Source: Comamonadaceae bacterium
Lineage (GTDB): Bacteria > Pseudomonadota > Gammaproteobacteria > Burkholderiales > Burkholderiaceae_C
Direction of reading: 5' to 3'
Assembly: GCA_027484105.1 (NCBI GenBank)
Contig: JAIXUG010000025.1
Location: 1 to 64,000, forward strand
Length of the DNA stretch: 64,000 bases
Position numbers and translations under genes: made by a program. Below, piece after piece: positions 18,221 through 29,300 of this stretch. Numbering within the stretch: position 1 is the stretch's first letter; the number at the start of each line of letters is the position of its first letter. Below the pieces are notes generated by a model. That model made no database searches. It was not told where the DNA came from and worked only from the letters and a program-made list of their open reading frames with translations.

Positions 18221-21200
18221 TCCAACAGTGCTGACAGCAACGTCACTGGCACCAGTCCGGCTGACATCACACCCAATGGCGGCGCAGGTACCAGCAGCAT
18301 TGTGAATGTGGGGACCATCCAGACAGCCATCAATGCAGGCACAAGCGTCACCATCAAAACCACCAACGCCAGCAATCCCAGCGGTGCGGGCAACATCACC
18401 ATTACCGATGCACTGAGCCTGAACAACACCGGCGCGCAGGACGCCACACTCAGCCTGGTGGCCGATAACGGCATCATCCAGAACGGCGCCATCACAGCCA
18501 CGGGCACCAAACTGGTCCACATCAGCATGACGGCTGATGGCAATTTTCAGGGCAATAGCGCCGCCAGCGCCAGCAGCCAAGGCATCACACTCAATGCAGG
18601 CATTACCAGCAACGGCAACATCACCCTCACGGGCAACAACCAGAGTAGCGCAGCGGCCGGCGCAGGTGCGGGGGTCCACATCAATGGTCAGACTCTGAAT
18701 GCAGGCTCAAGCGATGTCACTGTTACTGGCACGGCTACGAACAGCAACGGCATTTACACCAACAGCGCCACCACCATTCGTGGCCGCAATATCACGCTCA
18801 ATGGCACAGCCAATACAACTACGGCAGCCAGTGTGGCAAGGGGTATCTATTTGTTTCGCGATGGCACCACCACCATCGCCTCCACCAACAACCTAGCCAT
18901 CACCGGTTCGATCAGCGGCGCAGGCACAGGCAATGGCGTGTTTATCAATGGCCTCAACGTTGGCAGCGCTGTCTTGATGACTGCAGGCGGCACAGCCACC
19001 ATCAAAGGCATTCAAACCGGAAATGCCAACAACACTTCCAGTACGTTGTCCCTTGCGGGCTTTCGTGTGAACGCCACTGGTGATGTTACCCTCCAGGCCG
19101 AAGCGGCCAGCAGCAACTCACTGGCTATCTACATGAACCGCGAGGCCGGGTCGTTGAATGGCTATGACGACGGCTGGCGGATGCAAGTGCGTTCCAGTGG
19201 TGGCAACGTGCTGATTCAGTCCAATCAAGGCGCAGTGTTGGGACAAGACATCAATGGTGGCGTCACAATATCTGGCAGAAATGTCACTCTGGACAACACC
19301 GGTGCAGGGATGACGCTCAACGGTGTGGCCAATGCCAACGGTGGCAGCATCAACGCCACAACCGGTTTCATCACGCTGGGTTCGGGTACTTCAACCTATT
19401 CGGCAGCAGTGAGCAATGGTTGGGCAGGTTCATGGGTACCTTTGGGCGTCAGTTTGAATGGACAAAATTCAACGGCCAACCTCACCGCAACGAGTAACTT
19501 GACGATTGGTGGTAGCTCCAGCGCAGCCCAAGGCGTGGTGGTGGCTACCTCTATCACCGTTGGTGGAAATATCCAGCTTGCAAGTCGCACCAGTGCAGCC
19601 AACACCGCCGGGTTGACCACTTCACAGGCTTTAACAGCGGCAGGTCACATTGGCTTGACTGGTGAGAGCACCAACGCTTCTCCTGGAGTCGGCCTCAATA
19701 TTGGCTCAACCGTCAGCACCACGGGCAACGGAAGCACGACAACGTTCACATCGTCCACCGGGGCCGTGTCGGGCGCAGGCAATATCACCACAGCCGCGAG
19801 CAATACTGGCGCGATCACGGTGAACAGCGCCACTGCAGGCATCCTGTCGGGAGTGATCAGCGGCGGTGGCTCTTTGGTCAAGCAAGGTGCAGGCACCATC
19901 TCCCTCACTGGTACCAACACTTTCACCGGTACCACCACCATCAGCGCGGGGACCTTGCAATTAGGGAATGGCGGCACAACAGGCAGCTTGGGCACTAACA
20001 CCGGTGAAATCACAAACAACGGAACATTGGCATATAACCGCAGCAACAATTTGACTGTGAGCAACACCATCAGTGGTACCGGGGCCTTGATGCAAGCGGG
20101 CACAGGCACCACCATCCTAACCGCCAATAACAGCTACAGCGGAACCACGACCGTCAGCGGCGGCACTTTGCAAGTGGGCAACGGTGGCACCACCGGTACC
20201 CTTGGCACCGGTGGCGCTGTGACTTTGTCCAACAACGCTGTACTGAGTTACGTGCGTTCGGCGGATACGACCATCGCCAACAACATTGCGGGCACGGGCA
20301 GTGTCTCGGCCAGCATCACAGGTGTGGGCAGTGATTTGGCCGTGAGCCATGCGATAGCGCTCACAGCCGGCACTGTCAATTTGGCAGCCGATGGCCATTT
20401 GTCGCTTGCTCAAGGCATCACCACCACCAACACCACGACCAGTGCCCTGGTGCTCAATGCGGGTGCAGCAGCCAACGCGGGCACCAGCAGTGGTGGCGAC
20501 ATCAGCTTCACAGGCAGCGGCGCCGTGAGTGTGGGCGCGGGCGGCCGCGCCACGCTCTTCACCGGCTCCTTGAGCGGCAGCACCGGCTTGGGCATTACCG
20601 TCGGCAACAACCGATACAACAGCGACGAGCTCACCACCAACTACACCGCCGCCTTGGGCAGTGGCACCTTCGCTGTTTACCGCGAAGCCCCCACCCTCAA
20701 TGTGCGCTTCAATGACGCCAGCAAAACCTACGACGCATTGGCTTTTACAGGCGGCAATGGCTTGAGCGTGGTCTCGGGCTTGGTCAACGGCGACACCAGC
20801 ACCACATTCAGTGGCATCATCTACAGTGGCACGGCGCAAAACGCCACCAACGCGGGCAGCTACGCCATCAGCGGCACGGCAATTAACAGCCACGGCTATG
20901 CACTGAGCTACACCAACGGCACACTCACCGTCAACAAAGCCAACCTTGTCCTGACGGGTACACGTGAATACGACGCCACCACCACTTTTGCAGGCCAACA
21001 TCTGACTGCTACCGGTGTGGCGGGTCAAACCTTCAGCCTCACTGGCTCAGGCCACAGCAGCAACCTGGCCAGCAAAAATGTGCAGTCTTCCCAGAGTTTG
21101 TCCAGTGTGACCGGATTGTCTTTGGGTGCCAGCACAAACGGAGGCCTGAGCAGCAATTACAACGCCCTGAGCATAACAGGCTCTAGTGTCAGTGTGACGC

Positions 21201-24200
21201 CGCTGTCGGCTTCGGTCAGTAGCACAGCAGCCTCGGTGGTTTACAACGGTTCAACGCAAAACCAAGCTGTGACAAGCAGTGGATTCATCGCCGGTGACGA
21301 TGTCGTGATCAGCGGTTGGGCTTCCGGCAAGGCTGCAGGCTCCTATGGCTCCAACTTGTCCTTGACGGGTGCAGATGCGGCCAACTACAGCGTGACATTC
21401 CACAACGCCAATTGGGTGATCACGCCTGCGCCTTTGGTGGTGTCAGCGACCGCCGTGACTAAGACCTACGATGGCAAGCTCAAAGCAACAGGTTCCGGAA
21501 CCGTTGGGGTTCTGGCTGGGGCGCCAGCGGGTGAGGAGGTCTTGAGTGCTGGTGTGCAGTCTTTCCTGGACAAGGATGCCGGAACGGGCAAAACGGTGCG
21601 TGCATCGGGCGTCAAGATCAAGGATTCCAGTGGTCAGGATGTGACGGTCAACTATGCGATCAGTTACGTTGACAACACCAGCAGCACGATCAACAAGGCC
21701 ATCTTGGCCATCACGGCCAATGATGATGCCCGTTTTGTCACTCAGTCGGATGCGATGGGCTTCAATGGTGTTTCTTATGCGGGCTTGGTCGGTGGTGAAA
21801 CGTCCAGTGTTTTGGGCGGGAGTTTGACCATCGCTCGCACCAATTCCGCTACACAGGACGCTGGCAGCTACAGCGGCGTTTTGGTGCCAAGTGGTCTGAC
21901 TTCAAACAACTACCAAATCAGCTTTGTCAATGGTAACTACACGATCATTCCAGCCAATCAGTTGTTGATCCGAACAGCCAACCTGACCGGCAGCAGCAGT
22001 GTGGTTTATGGCAGTGCCACCAATTTTGACGCGACCGCGCAGTATTTGGACAGTAATAATCAGGTGATCCACACGCTCAGCCGCACAGGCAGCAATGGCT
22101 TGTTCACTTTCTCGGATGGTGCGAATGGGGCGGTCAGTGTCGCCCTCAAGCCGTACATCGGTTCTCACTTGGCATCCACCAGCACCTCTGGCCATACCGT
22201 GGTGGGGAACTATGCCATTCAGGACCTCAGCCCCTTGGTGACCGGAGGCAATTTCTCAGGCAGCCCCATATTTGTGGGGGCTTTGCAAGTGGACCCCAAG
22301 GCGGTGACGCCCAATGCCACTGGCGTTGCCAAAACTTACGATGGCACCACCTCGATGAACAATGTGGTGGTCGGTTTGACCGGCAAACTGGGCAATGACG
22401 ACTTGTCGATCAGTGGTTCAGGGGCTTTTTCGCAAAGACATGTGGGTACGGGATTGGCGTACACCATTTCCGATGTGGTGCTGGCAGGGGCTGATGCTGC
22501 CAATTACTACCTGATGGGTGGGTCCAACAGCTTTTCTGGCAATGATGGTGTCATTAGCCGCGCACCCTTGGTGATCAGTACGGCCAATGTGGTCAAAACC
22601 TACGACCGAACCACCAATGCTTTGGGTCAAGCCGTGCCGGTTCAGGGTACGCAGTTGTTCAGCGGTGATTCATTCAGTGGCGGCACCTTCGCTTTCACCA
22701 ATGCCAATGCGGGCTCGGGCAACAAGACCGTGACCGTTTCGGGTGTGGCGGTCAACGATGGCAACGGCGGTGGCAACTACAGCATCAGCTTTGCCAACAA
22801 CACCAGCAGCACCATCCAAGCCCGGGCGCTGCAGGCCAACTTTGCGGCCAGCAGCAAAGTTTACGACGGCACCGACATGGCCCAGGTCACCGGCAATACC
22901 GCCGATGTGATTGCGGGTGACACAGTCTTTTTGGTCAAAACTGGTGCAGTGTTCAACGACAAAAACGTGGGCGCTGGAAAATCAGTGACGGTTTCGGGCA
23001 TCAGCTTGTCTGGGGCTGATGCGGCCAATTACAGCTTGCTAAACACCAGCGCTTTGAGCAGCGCTGACATCACCCCGAAGCCATTGACGGTCTCTTTCAG
23101 CACATCGGATCGCGCCTACGATGGCAGCACGACTGCCTCGGTCCTGGGCAGTTCGGCAGACAAGTTGGCAGGAGATCACTTGGTCTTCAATGCCAGTTCG
23201 GCCCAATTTGCTTCGGCAGATGCGGGTGTCAACAAGCAGGTGACCCTGACGGGCCTGAGCTTGGGTGGCGCTGATGCAGGCAACTATGCCCTGCAAAACA
23301 CCAGCGCCAACAGCACAGGCACCATCGACCCACGCGATGTCAGTCTGACGGGACTGACGGCGGCCAACAAGGTGTATGACGGAACAACCAGTGCGGTGAT
23401 TACTTCTGGAGTGATCGCCACGGGGGTGTCGGGAGAGAGCCTGAACGTGACCGGAACAGGCACATTCGCCAGCAAGCATGTTGGCAGCAACAAGTCTGTG
23501 ACGGTGGCCGATGTGTCGGCCCTCACCAAGGTCAATGGCACGGGTCATTGGAACAACTACAGGCTGATCACCACTGGAAGCCTGAGCACCCACGCCACCA
23601 TCACGCCCTTGAGTGTGACGGCTGTTGTGAACGCACAGAACAAGGTGTACGACGGCACGACCGAGGCGCAGGTTGGGGGCTCTGTTGTGGGCGCTCTGGC
23701 GGGTGATGTTGTGGGTGTGAGCACCGGATCGGCAAATTTTGCGAGCAAAAATGTGGTGCGTGATGCGGCTGGGCAAGTCCAGAGTCAGGATGTGACGGTG
23801 TCCGGAATTTTCCTCACGGGTCCAAATGCAACCAATTACAACCTGACGACCACATCCTTGGTCACAAGGTCGAGCATCACGCCGAAGTTGTTGCAAGCCA
23901 GTGGTGTTGTGGCTGACAAGGTGTATGACGGCAATGCGACGGCTTCTCTGTCTGGTCTCAATGGCACCGGTCTTTTGGCTGGCGATTCGGTGAGTGTCGA
24001 GGCCAACATTGCACGCTTTGAAGACAAGCGGGTCAGCCGTGACGCCAGAGGGGCAGTGGTGACCAAGCTGGTCACTGTGGAAGGCTTGAGGTTGGTGGGA
24101 ACTGATGCGGGCAATTACGCTTTGGTGGGCAGCAGCTTGACTGCACGGGCCAAGATTTTGCCCAGACCTCTGGATGTACTGGTGAGTGCACAAGACAAGG

Positions 24201-24940
24201 TGTATGACGGTAACGCAGTGGCCACAGGCAGCCTGAGTTTGAGCCATGTCGTCGAGGGGGACGTGTTAGCTTTGAGCTGGGGGAGGGGTTCTTTTGACAG
24301 CAAGGATGTTCTTCGCAATGCTCAAGGTGGGGTGCAGGCGCAGGGTGTTCGTTTTGAATCGGTTCGCTTGAGCGGGGCTGATTCAGGCAACTACAGTCTG
24401 AAGATGGACACCGCTTTGGGGATGGCCACCATCACACCGAAAAGATTGGAAGTCATTGGGACCCAGGTGGCTGACAAAAAAGAGGACGGCAGTGTCCGTG
24501 CTGACGTTCGCATGGGCGTTTTGTCAGGTTTGGTCGGGTCCGAGCAGTTGCGTGCCTTGGCTTCGGGCCAATTCCGTGCACCAGGCGCGGGTCAAAACCA
24601 GCCTGTGGATGTGATTTACAGCCTGCAGGATGGCGAAAATGGTGGCAAGGCTGGCAATTACGAGTTGATGGGTCAGACGTTGAAAGCAAGTATCACACCT
24701 GTCAATGCGCTTCAGATGCCCCGCACCGAGGCCCCTGTGGCCTCTGAGAACACCCGATCGCGTGTTTTCTTTGACCAGAGCCGATGGGCTTCATTCGCTC
24801 CCGCTCAATCGAGTGAGGGGCGAAAAGGGGAACGTTCTGTTGATTCGTCAACTTGCTCTGCACAAACACCCAACAACTGCAGTTGTAACGTAGACATGGG
24901 CACTGGTGTGGAAATCTGTTTGCCAGTTCGAGACAGATAA
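16934..24940 (+). CDS. Giant two-partner-secretion exoprotein TpsA2 (filamentous-haemagglutinin family)
   Basis: The 2668-residue protein begins with the same extended signal peptide (MNARCFKTVFSKRL; cleavage expected near residue 82/83) and TPS domain (NPNGLVIGRDG) as TpsA1. The middle shares a block with TpsA1 (NVLIQSNQGAVLGQD to LTIGGSSSAAQGVV). It then has two autotransporter-associated beta-strand repeats that neither paralogue has, and a long array of about a dozen MBG/YDG repeats. It ends with the degenerate repeat (DKKEDG) and a four-cysteine tail (TCSAQTPNNCSC and EIC). No catalytic domain is recognised. It is a predicted secreted adhesin or biofilm protein. No tpsB lies next to it apart from the one at 14927-16639, from which it is separated by a terminator. 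Confidence 0.92.
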   Translation: MNARCFKTVFSKRLSARVAVGEHTSSQGKATGAGGFAGDASQSGSVLGCVSDQFEGFKNGFWGALSSTFALVALVWAAPAWAQPAAHALPTGGQVVQGAVQFNQSAQQLNIQQSTDRAAVNWQSFDIGAAAKVNIQQPSAQSVLLNRVGGESPSQIFGQLQANGKVILVNPNGLVIGRDGSVSAAGFTGSTLNISDADFMAGQARFSRSGGVHGSVVNQGRIELSRGGYVALLGASVSNEGAIVAPQGHVFLAAADGVNIPAELPGPGLLGVPIGQSGRIRLELTPASINAAVANHKGGTIVTEGGQVYLQAAALNQAMATVLQSGSIDTTGVQGGQVHVLADGGRIRVDGQIKANSTGTDDKGQPKAGGDIFIGRDRDTNVLAAVGDVRGATLESKGGFVETSGDHLKTDGITVKTKDWLLDPSDITISNSADSNVTGTSPADITPNGGAGTSSIVNVGTIQTAINAGTSVTIKTTNASNPSGAGNITITDALSLNNTGAQDATLSLVADNGIIQNGAITATGTKLVHISMTADGNFQGNSAASASSQGITLNAGITSNGNITLTGNNQSSAAAGAGAGVHINGQTLNAGSSDVTVTGTATNSNGIYTNSATTIRGRNITLNGTANTTTAASVARGIYLFRDGTTTIASTNNLAITGSISGAGTGNGVFINGLNVGSAVLMTAGGTATIKGIQTGNANNTSSTLSLAGFRVNATGDVTLQAEAASSNSLAIYMNREAGSLNGYDDGWRMQVRSSGGNVLIQSNQGAVLGQDINGGVTISGRNVTLDNTGAGMTLNGVANANGGSINATTGFITLGSGTSTYSAAVSNGWAGSWVPLGVSLNGQNSTANLTATSNLTIGGSSSAAQGVVVATSITVGGNIQLASRTSAANTAGLTTSQALTAAGHIGLTGESTNASPGVGLNIGSTVSTTGNGSTTTFTSSTGAVSGAGNITTAASNTGAITVNSATAGILSGVISGGGSLVKQGAGTISLTGTNTFTGTTTISAGTLQLGNGGTTGSLGTNTGEITNNGTLAYNRSNNLTVSNTISGTGALMQAGTGTTILTANNSYSGTTTVSGGTLQVGNGGTTGTLGTGGAVTLSNNAVLSYVRSADTTIANNIAGTGSVSASITGVGSDLAVSHAIALTAGTVNLAADGHLSLAQGITTTNTTTSALVLNAGAAANAGTSSGGDISFTGSGAVSVGAGGRATLFTGSLSGSTGLGITVGNNRYNSDELTTNYTAALGSGTFAVYREAPTLNVRFNDASKTYDALAFTGGNGLSVVSGLVNGDTSTTFSGIIYSGTAQNATNAGSYAISGTAINSHGYALSYTNGTLTVNKANLVLTGTREYDATTTFAGQHLTATGVAGQTFSLTGSGHSSNLASKNVQSSQSLSSVTGLSLGASTNGGLSSNYNALSITGSSVSVTPLSASVSSTAASVVYNGSTQNQAVTSSGFIAGDDVVISGWASGKAAGSYGSNLSLTGADAANYSVTFHNANWVITPAPLVVSATAVTKTYDGKLKATGSGTVGVLAGAPAGEEVLSAGVQSFLDKDAGTGKTVRASGVKIKDSSGQDVTVNYAISYVDNTSSTINKAILAITANDDARFVTQSDAMGFNGVSYAGLVGGETSSVLGGSLTIARTNSATQDAGSYSGVLVPSGLTSNNYQISFVNGNYTIIPANQLLIRTANLTGSSSVVYGSATNFDATAQYLDSNNQVIHTLSRTGSNGLFTFSDGANGAVSVALKPYIGSHLASTSTSGHTVVGNYAIQDLSPLVTGGNFSGSPIFVGALQVDPKAVTPNATGVAKTYDGTTSMNNVVVGLTGKLGNDDLSISGSGAFSQRHVGTGLAYTISDVVLAGADAANYYLMGGSNSFSGNDGVISRAPLVISTANVVKTYDRTTNALGQAVPVQGTQLFSGDSFSGGTFAFTNANAGSGNKTVTVSGVAVNDGNGGGNYSISFANNTSSTIQARALQANFAASSKVYDGTDMAQVTGNTADVIAGDTVFLVKTGAVFNDKNVGAGKSVTVSGISLSGADAANYSLLNTSALSSADITPKPLTVSFSTSDRAYDGSTTASVLGSSADKLAGDHLVFNASSAQFASADAGVNKQVTLTGLSLGGADAGNYALQNTSANSTGTIDPRDVSLTGLTAANKVYDGTTSAVITSGVIATGVSGESLNVTGTGTFASKHVGSNKSVTVADVSALTKVNGTGHWNNYRLITTGSLSTHATITPLSVTAVVNAQNKVYDGTTEAQVGGSVVGALAGDVVGVSTGSANFASKNVVRDAAGQVQSQDVTVSGIFLTGPNATNYNLTTTSLVTRSSITPKLLQASGVVADKVYDGNATASLSGLNGTGLLAGDSVSVEANIARFEDKRVSRDARGAVVTKLVTVEGLRLVGTDAGNYALVGSSLTARAKILPRPLDVLVSAQDKVYDGNAVATGSLSLSHVVEGDVLALSWGRGSFDSKDVLRNAQGGVQAQGVRFESVRLSGADSGNYSLKMDTALGMATITPKRLEVIGTQVADKKEDGSVRADVRMGVLSGLVGSEQLRALASGQFRAPGAGQNQPVDVIYSLQDGENGGKAGNYELMGQTLKASITPVNALQMPRTEAPVASENTRSRVFFDQSRWASFAPAQSSEGRKGERSVDSSTCSAQTPNNCSCNVDMGTGVEICLPVRDR
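19849..20300 (+). repeat. Two autotransporter-associated beta-strand repeats in TpsA2
   Basis: Two related units read ISGGGSLVKQGAGTISLTG...TTTISAGTLQLGNGG and ISGTGALMQAGTGTTILTA...TTTVSGGTLQVGNGG. This is the PATR pattern best known from passenger domains of autotransporters. It is absent from TpsA1 and TpsA3. Confidence 0.8.
20690..24700 (+). repeat. Expanded MBG/YDG repeat array of tpsA2
   Basis: About a dozen units are marked by KTYDA, REYDA, KTYDG, KTYDR, KVYDG and RAYDG motifs. The last KVYDG codons start near 23371, 23642, 23919 and 24199, a period of about 271-280 bp. The final unit (DKKEDG) is degenerate, as in both paralogues. Confidence 0.8.
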
Positions 24941-25115
24941 ATTTGATACTTTTGATTGTTTGATTTTTTTAAATGGGTTAATATATGACAAAATTGATTA
25001 AATCAATATAAGTCACTCCGACCAAGCGATCAAGCGTCAATGGATGGCCATCGGGTGACGGCTGCAGTTCTTTCGTTCTAACGATCGAGCCAGTTAGACA
25101 TTCAACCCATCAGCC
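24941..25115 (+). promoter_or_regulatory. tpsA3 upstream region with a 15-bp palindrome
   Basis: The gap between tpsA2 and tpsA3 is AT-rich in its first half and contains the perfect palindrome ATTGATTAAATCAAT at 24993-25007, a possible operator. No hairpin terminator follows tpsA2. No clear ribosome binding site precedes the ATG at 25116. The sequence is unrelated to the regions before tpsA1 and tpsA2, although the coding sequences that follow are nearly identical. Confidence 0.45.
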
Positions 25116-26376
25116 ATGAACGCTCGTTGCTACAAAACTGTCTTCTCCAAACGCTTGGGCGCCCGTGTGGCCGTGGGCGAACACGCCAGCAGCCAGGGCA
25201 AAGCCACTGGTGCCGGTGGTTTCGCGGGTGATGAATCACAACCTGGGGCATTTCTGGGCTGTGTCGGTGATCAATTCGAAGGTTTCAAAAATGGTTTTTG
25301 GGGTGTTCTCAGCAGCACCTTTGCACTGGTCGCCCTGGTCTGGGCCACGCCGGCTTGGGCCCAGCCTGCACCGAACGTCTTGCCCACCGGGGGCCAGGTG
25401 GTGCAAGGCGCGGTGCAGTTCAACCAAAGCGCCCAACAACTGAACATCCACCAAAGCACCGACCGCGCTGCCATCAACTGGCAAAGCTTTGGCATCGGAG
25501 CCGCTGCCAAAGTCAACATCCAGCAGCCCAGCGCCCAGTCGGTCTTGCTCAACCGCGTGGGCGGTGAGTCGCCCAGCCAAATCTTTGGTCAGCTGACAGC
25601 CAACGGCCAAGTGATTTTGATTAACCCCAATGGCATGGTCTTTGGCAAAGACGGCAGCGTGAGTGCTGCGGGCTTTACCGGCTCCACCCTGAACATATCG
25701 GACGCCGACTTTATGGCGGGCAAAGAGCGCTACACCCGCAGCGGCACAGCCGCATCCACCAGCGCCATCGTCAACCGCGGCCTGATCCAAGCCGCGCCGG
25801 GTGGCTATGTGGCCCTGCTGGGCGCCAGCGTCAGCAACGAAGGCCGCATCGAAGCGCCTCAAGGCAACGTCTTCATGGCCGCAGCCGATGCGGTGACCCT
25901 GCCCAGCCCGACAGTGGGCTTGCCCATTGGCCAAAGCGGTCGCATCCGGCTGGAGCTCACACCAGCGAGCATCAACGCGGCGGTGGCCAACCATAAGGGC
26001 GGCACCATCGTGACCGAAGGCGGGCAGGTGTACCTGCAGGCCGCTGCGCTCAACCAGGCCATGGCCACCGTGCTGCAAAGCGGCAGCATCGACACCACGA
26101 GTGTGCAGGGCGGGCAGGTGCATGTGCTGGCCGATGGTGGACGCATTCGGGTGGATGGCCAGATCAAGTCCAACAGCACCAACGGCACAGCCGGTGGTGA
26201 CATCTACATTGGGCGGGACAAAGACACCAACGTGCTGGCGGCGGTGGGCGACGCCAGTGGTGCCAAGCTCGAATCCAAAGGCGGATTTGTGGAAACCTCT
26301 GGCCAGTTCTTGGCCACTTTCGGCACACGGGTCACCGCCAAAGATTGGTTGCTTGACCCTGTCAACATCAACATTG
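25116..26376 (+). repeat. Conserved 5' module, copy 3
   Basis: This is the homologue of 8395-9633; protein identity in the TPS domain is almost complete. It carries a signal-peptide linker of the tpsA2 type (GAGGFAGD) but a TPS domain of the tpsA1 type, which suggests recombination between copies. Confidence 0.85.
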
Positions 26377-29300
26377 CCGCCAGCGGGCCGACAGGCACTC
26401 CTTATGGCGACAGCGACGGCGCGACGGCTGGTGTGCAGTTCAGCCCCAGCACCGGCTCAACCATCTTGGCCAGTGACATCGCCGCCAACCTCAACGCCGG
26501 CACCAACGTCACCGTTTCTACCGGATTGGCAGGCTCGCCTGGCAACGACGCCGGCAACATTACCGTGAGTTCGGCCATCGTCAAGAGTGGTGCCAACAAC
26601 GCCTCACTCACCTTGGATGCCAATAACCGCGTGATCGTCAACGCACGCATCGGTCGAGCCAGCAACGACACCACTTCCACAGGCAACCTCAATGTCACCA
26701 TCGTGGCGCGGGGCAATGCACAGACAGCAGTTCAAGGCAGCGCCCACATTGCCAATGTGATTGACGCGTTAGCAGGTACGGTCGATATCACTGGCACTTC
26801 GCTCAGCGGCTGGGAAGCGGTAATTTTTCAAGGTACCAGCGGCATCCATGCGGGCACCTACACCGTTCGTGGCACCAACAGCAGCACCGCGGTGCGCTTC
26901 AATGGCGGCACCGCCACCTTCAACTCCAGCCTCGGCAACAGCTTGATCGAGGGCACGGGGGGTGGAGAGGGTGGTATTTTTGCGTCGTCGGGCAACACCA
27001 TCAACTTCAACACGACCGGTACAGCCACGACCACCTTGGCCTCCAGCGCCACCAGTACGGCGGGCATGCGATTGGGCTTTGGCGGCGGTGTGACCGTCAA
27101 CACCAACGGCAACGTCACGATTGGCGCACACTACGCCACTGCTCGTTTGTTCACACAGGCGCAAATCAACGTCAACAGCGGCCATCTTCGCATCCTGGGT
27201 CAATCCGCAGCCAATGGCATTGGCCTGCAAGACGGCAGTGGTGTCCCGGCCAGCATCAGCGTCAACAATGGGTCGAGTCTGACCCTGCACGGGATTTCGA
27301 CCGCATCGGGCAACGGCATCGATTTGCGCCCGCAGGGTGTGGCCAACTCCATCACCATGAGTGGCACTAACGCCGGCCAGCGGGGCACTTTGAACTTCAT
27401 CGGCGTGAGTTCCACGGGTGTAGGCATTTATACCAATGGCGCCACGATCACCAGCGACGGCGGCAACATCAACCTGACAGGCACCAGTCAAGGCACCGGC
27501 ATCACGCACGACGGTTTGATTCGCAGCGGCAACGACAGTGGCGGCGGCGTGGTCACGCTCACAGGCACGTCTACGGGCTCTGTAACTCCCCGACTTGGCA
27601 TCAACAGTTCCACGACCATCCAGGGGGGGAGCGTGGTCATGACCGGTGTCTCTTCGGGGGTCCAAGGGATCTACACAGCTGCGTTGGTCACCGCGACTTC
27701 GGGTTCGGTGTCTTTGACGGGGACCAGTGCTCAGGGTTCAGGCGTTCACCTGCAAGGTGCCGTGCGCGCTACGGGTGACGTTATTGTGGATGGCACAAGT
27801 ACCAGTGCGGATACACAAGGCGTGATCATTCAAAATGCCCTGGAGTCGACGTCAGGTCATATCCGACTGACCGGACGCACCAGCGCGACCACTCAACGGG
27901 CCGTTGCCCTGACGGCCAATGGTGCGGTCATGGCCAACCTGAAGGTCAGTGGAGCCAGAAATATCGATGTCTCAGGCAATAGTCTCTTCATTCATCCGGG
28001 CGCCACAGTTGACGCGGGATCGAGCGGGGTTGTGACCCTTAAACCCACATCAGCCAGTGCTGACATTTTGATCGGGGCCGATGACACATTGGGCGCACAA
28101 CCCCATTTGGGCCTGTCCCAAGAAGAGTTGGGCCGAATCATTGCGGGCCGACTCGATATTGGTGATTTGACGAGGACCGGGCGCATTCTGGTGTCGGCTG
28201 CAACGGTGACGCCGGCTCAAACTGGTCATGTGCGTTTGCTGACTGGTGGCGACATTGCCATAGGGGCCAATTTGATCGTCGGTGATGACCCCGCCACACC
28301 TGCGGTGACCGAAGCCAGCCGACAGTTGACCTTGACCTCTGGTAGCGCTATCACACGGACTGCAGGCAGGTTAAGCAGCACGGATTTGTTTTTGACAGCA
28401 GCTTCAGGGATCGGCTCCTCAACCCAAAGGTTGCAAACCGCCGTCAGCAGCTTGTCAAGCAGTTCTGGCGGGGATCAGTTCATCTCAGAATTAGACGGTC
28501 TCACGCTCGCGGCGCGAAGCACGGCGAACAACGGCAGCATGGATATCTCCAGTGCGGGCACCATGGTCGTCTCGGATGTGAATGGTTTATCTGGTGTGGT
28601 TGCGCACGGAACAGGGTCCATCAAACTGACGGCCACTAGCACTACCTCTGCCGGTAACGGTTTGACACTGACACGCAGCATCACCAGCTTGGGGGACATT
28701 CAGCTCGAGGGCAGTTCAGCCAGCACTGCCGATTACGATGCAGGCATCCGATCGAATGCCGTGGTCAGCGGTCGTCACATCCAGGTTCTGGCGCAAGCCA
28801 CAACAGACACCAACCGTCCGGTGCTGGGCTATTACGGTGCAGGCGGCAGTTTCGTGGCATCTGCAAGCCTGAACATGACGGGCACGACGCAAAGTGTGGC
28901 TAATGGGCTGTATACCTTTGGTGGCCTTTTTCAATCTGGTACGGGCATGACCCTGGAAGGGGTGTCGAGGTACGGGCAAGGTTTTGGGCTGGATAAACAG
29001 GGCAACAGTGGCTTGGTTGCAAGATTGCTGAACACCACCAGTGGGCAAGTGTCCATCACGGGGACTGCCCACAACTTCACGCGGCAAGCGATTGGTCTTA
29101 ATGGTTCATCCGTGATCAACAACGGTGGGGGTGTCGCCTTGCATGCCACCAGCGGCAACATCGTTTCTTCGATCAACCCGGTTTGGGGGGCGGCGGCTAG
29201 CAATTTCAACTTGATTGAAAGCGGAACGTCTGGTAACTCCATATCTCTGACAGCAGGTGCAAATTCTGCAAGCACGGCTTCGATCGACGGCTCTTTTTTG

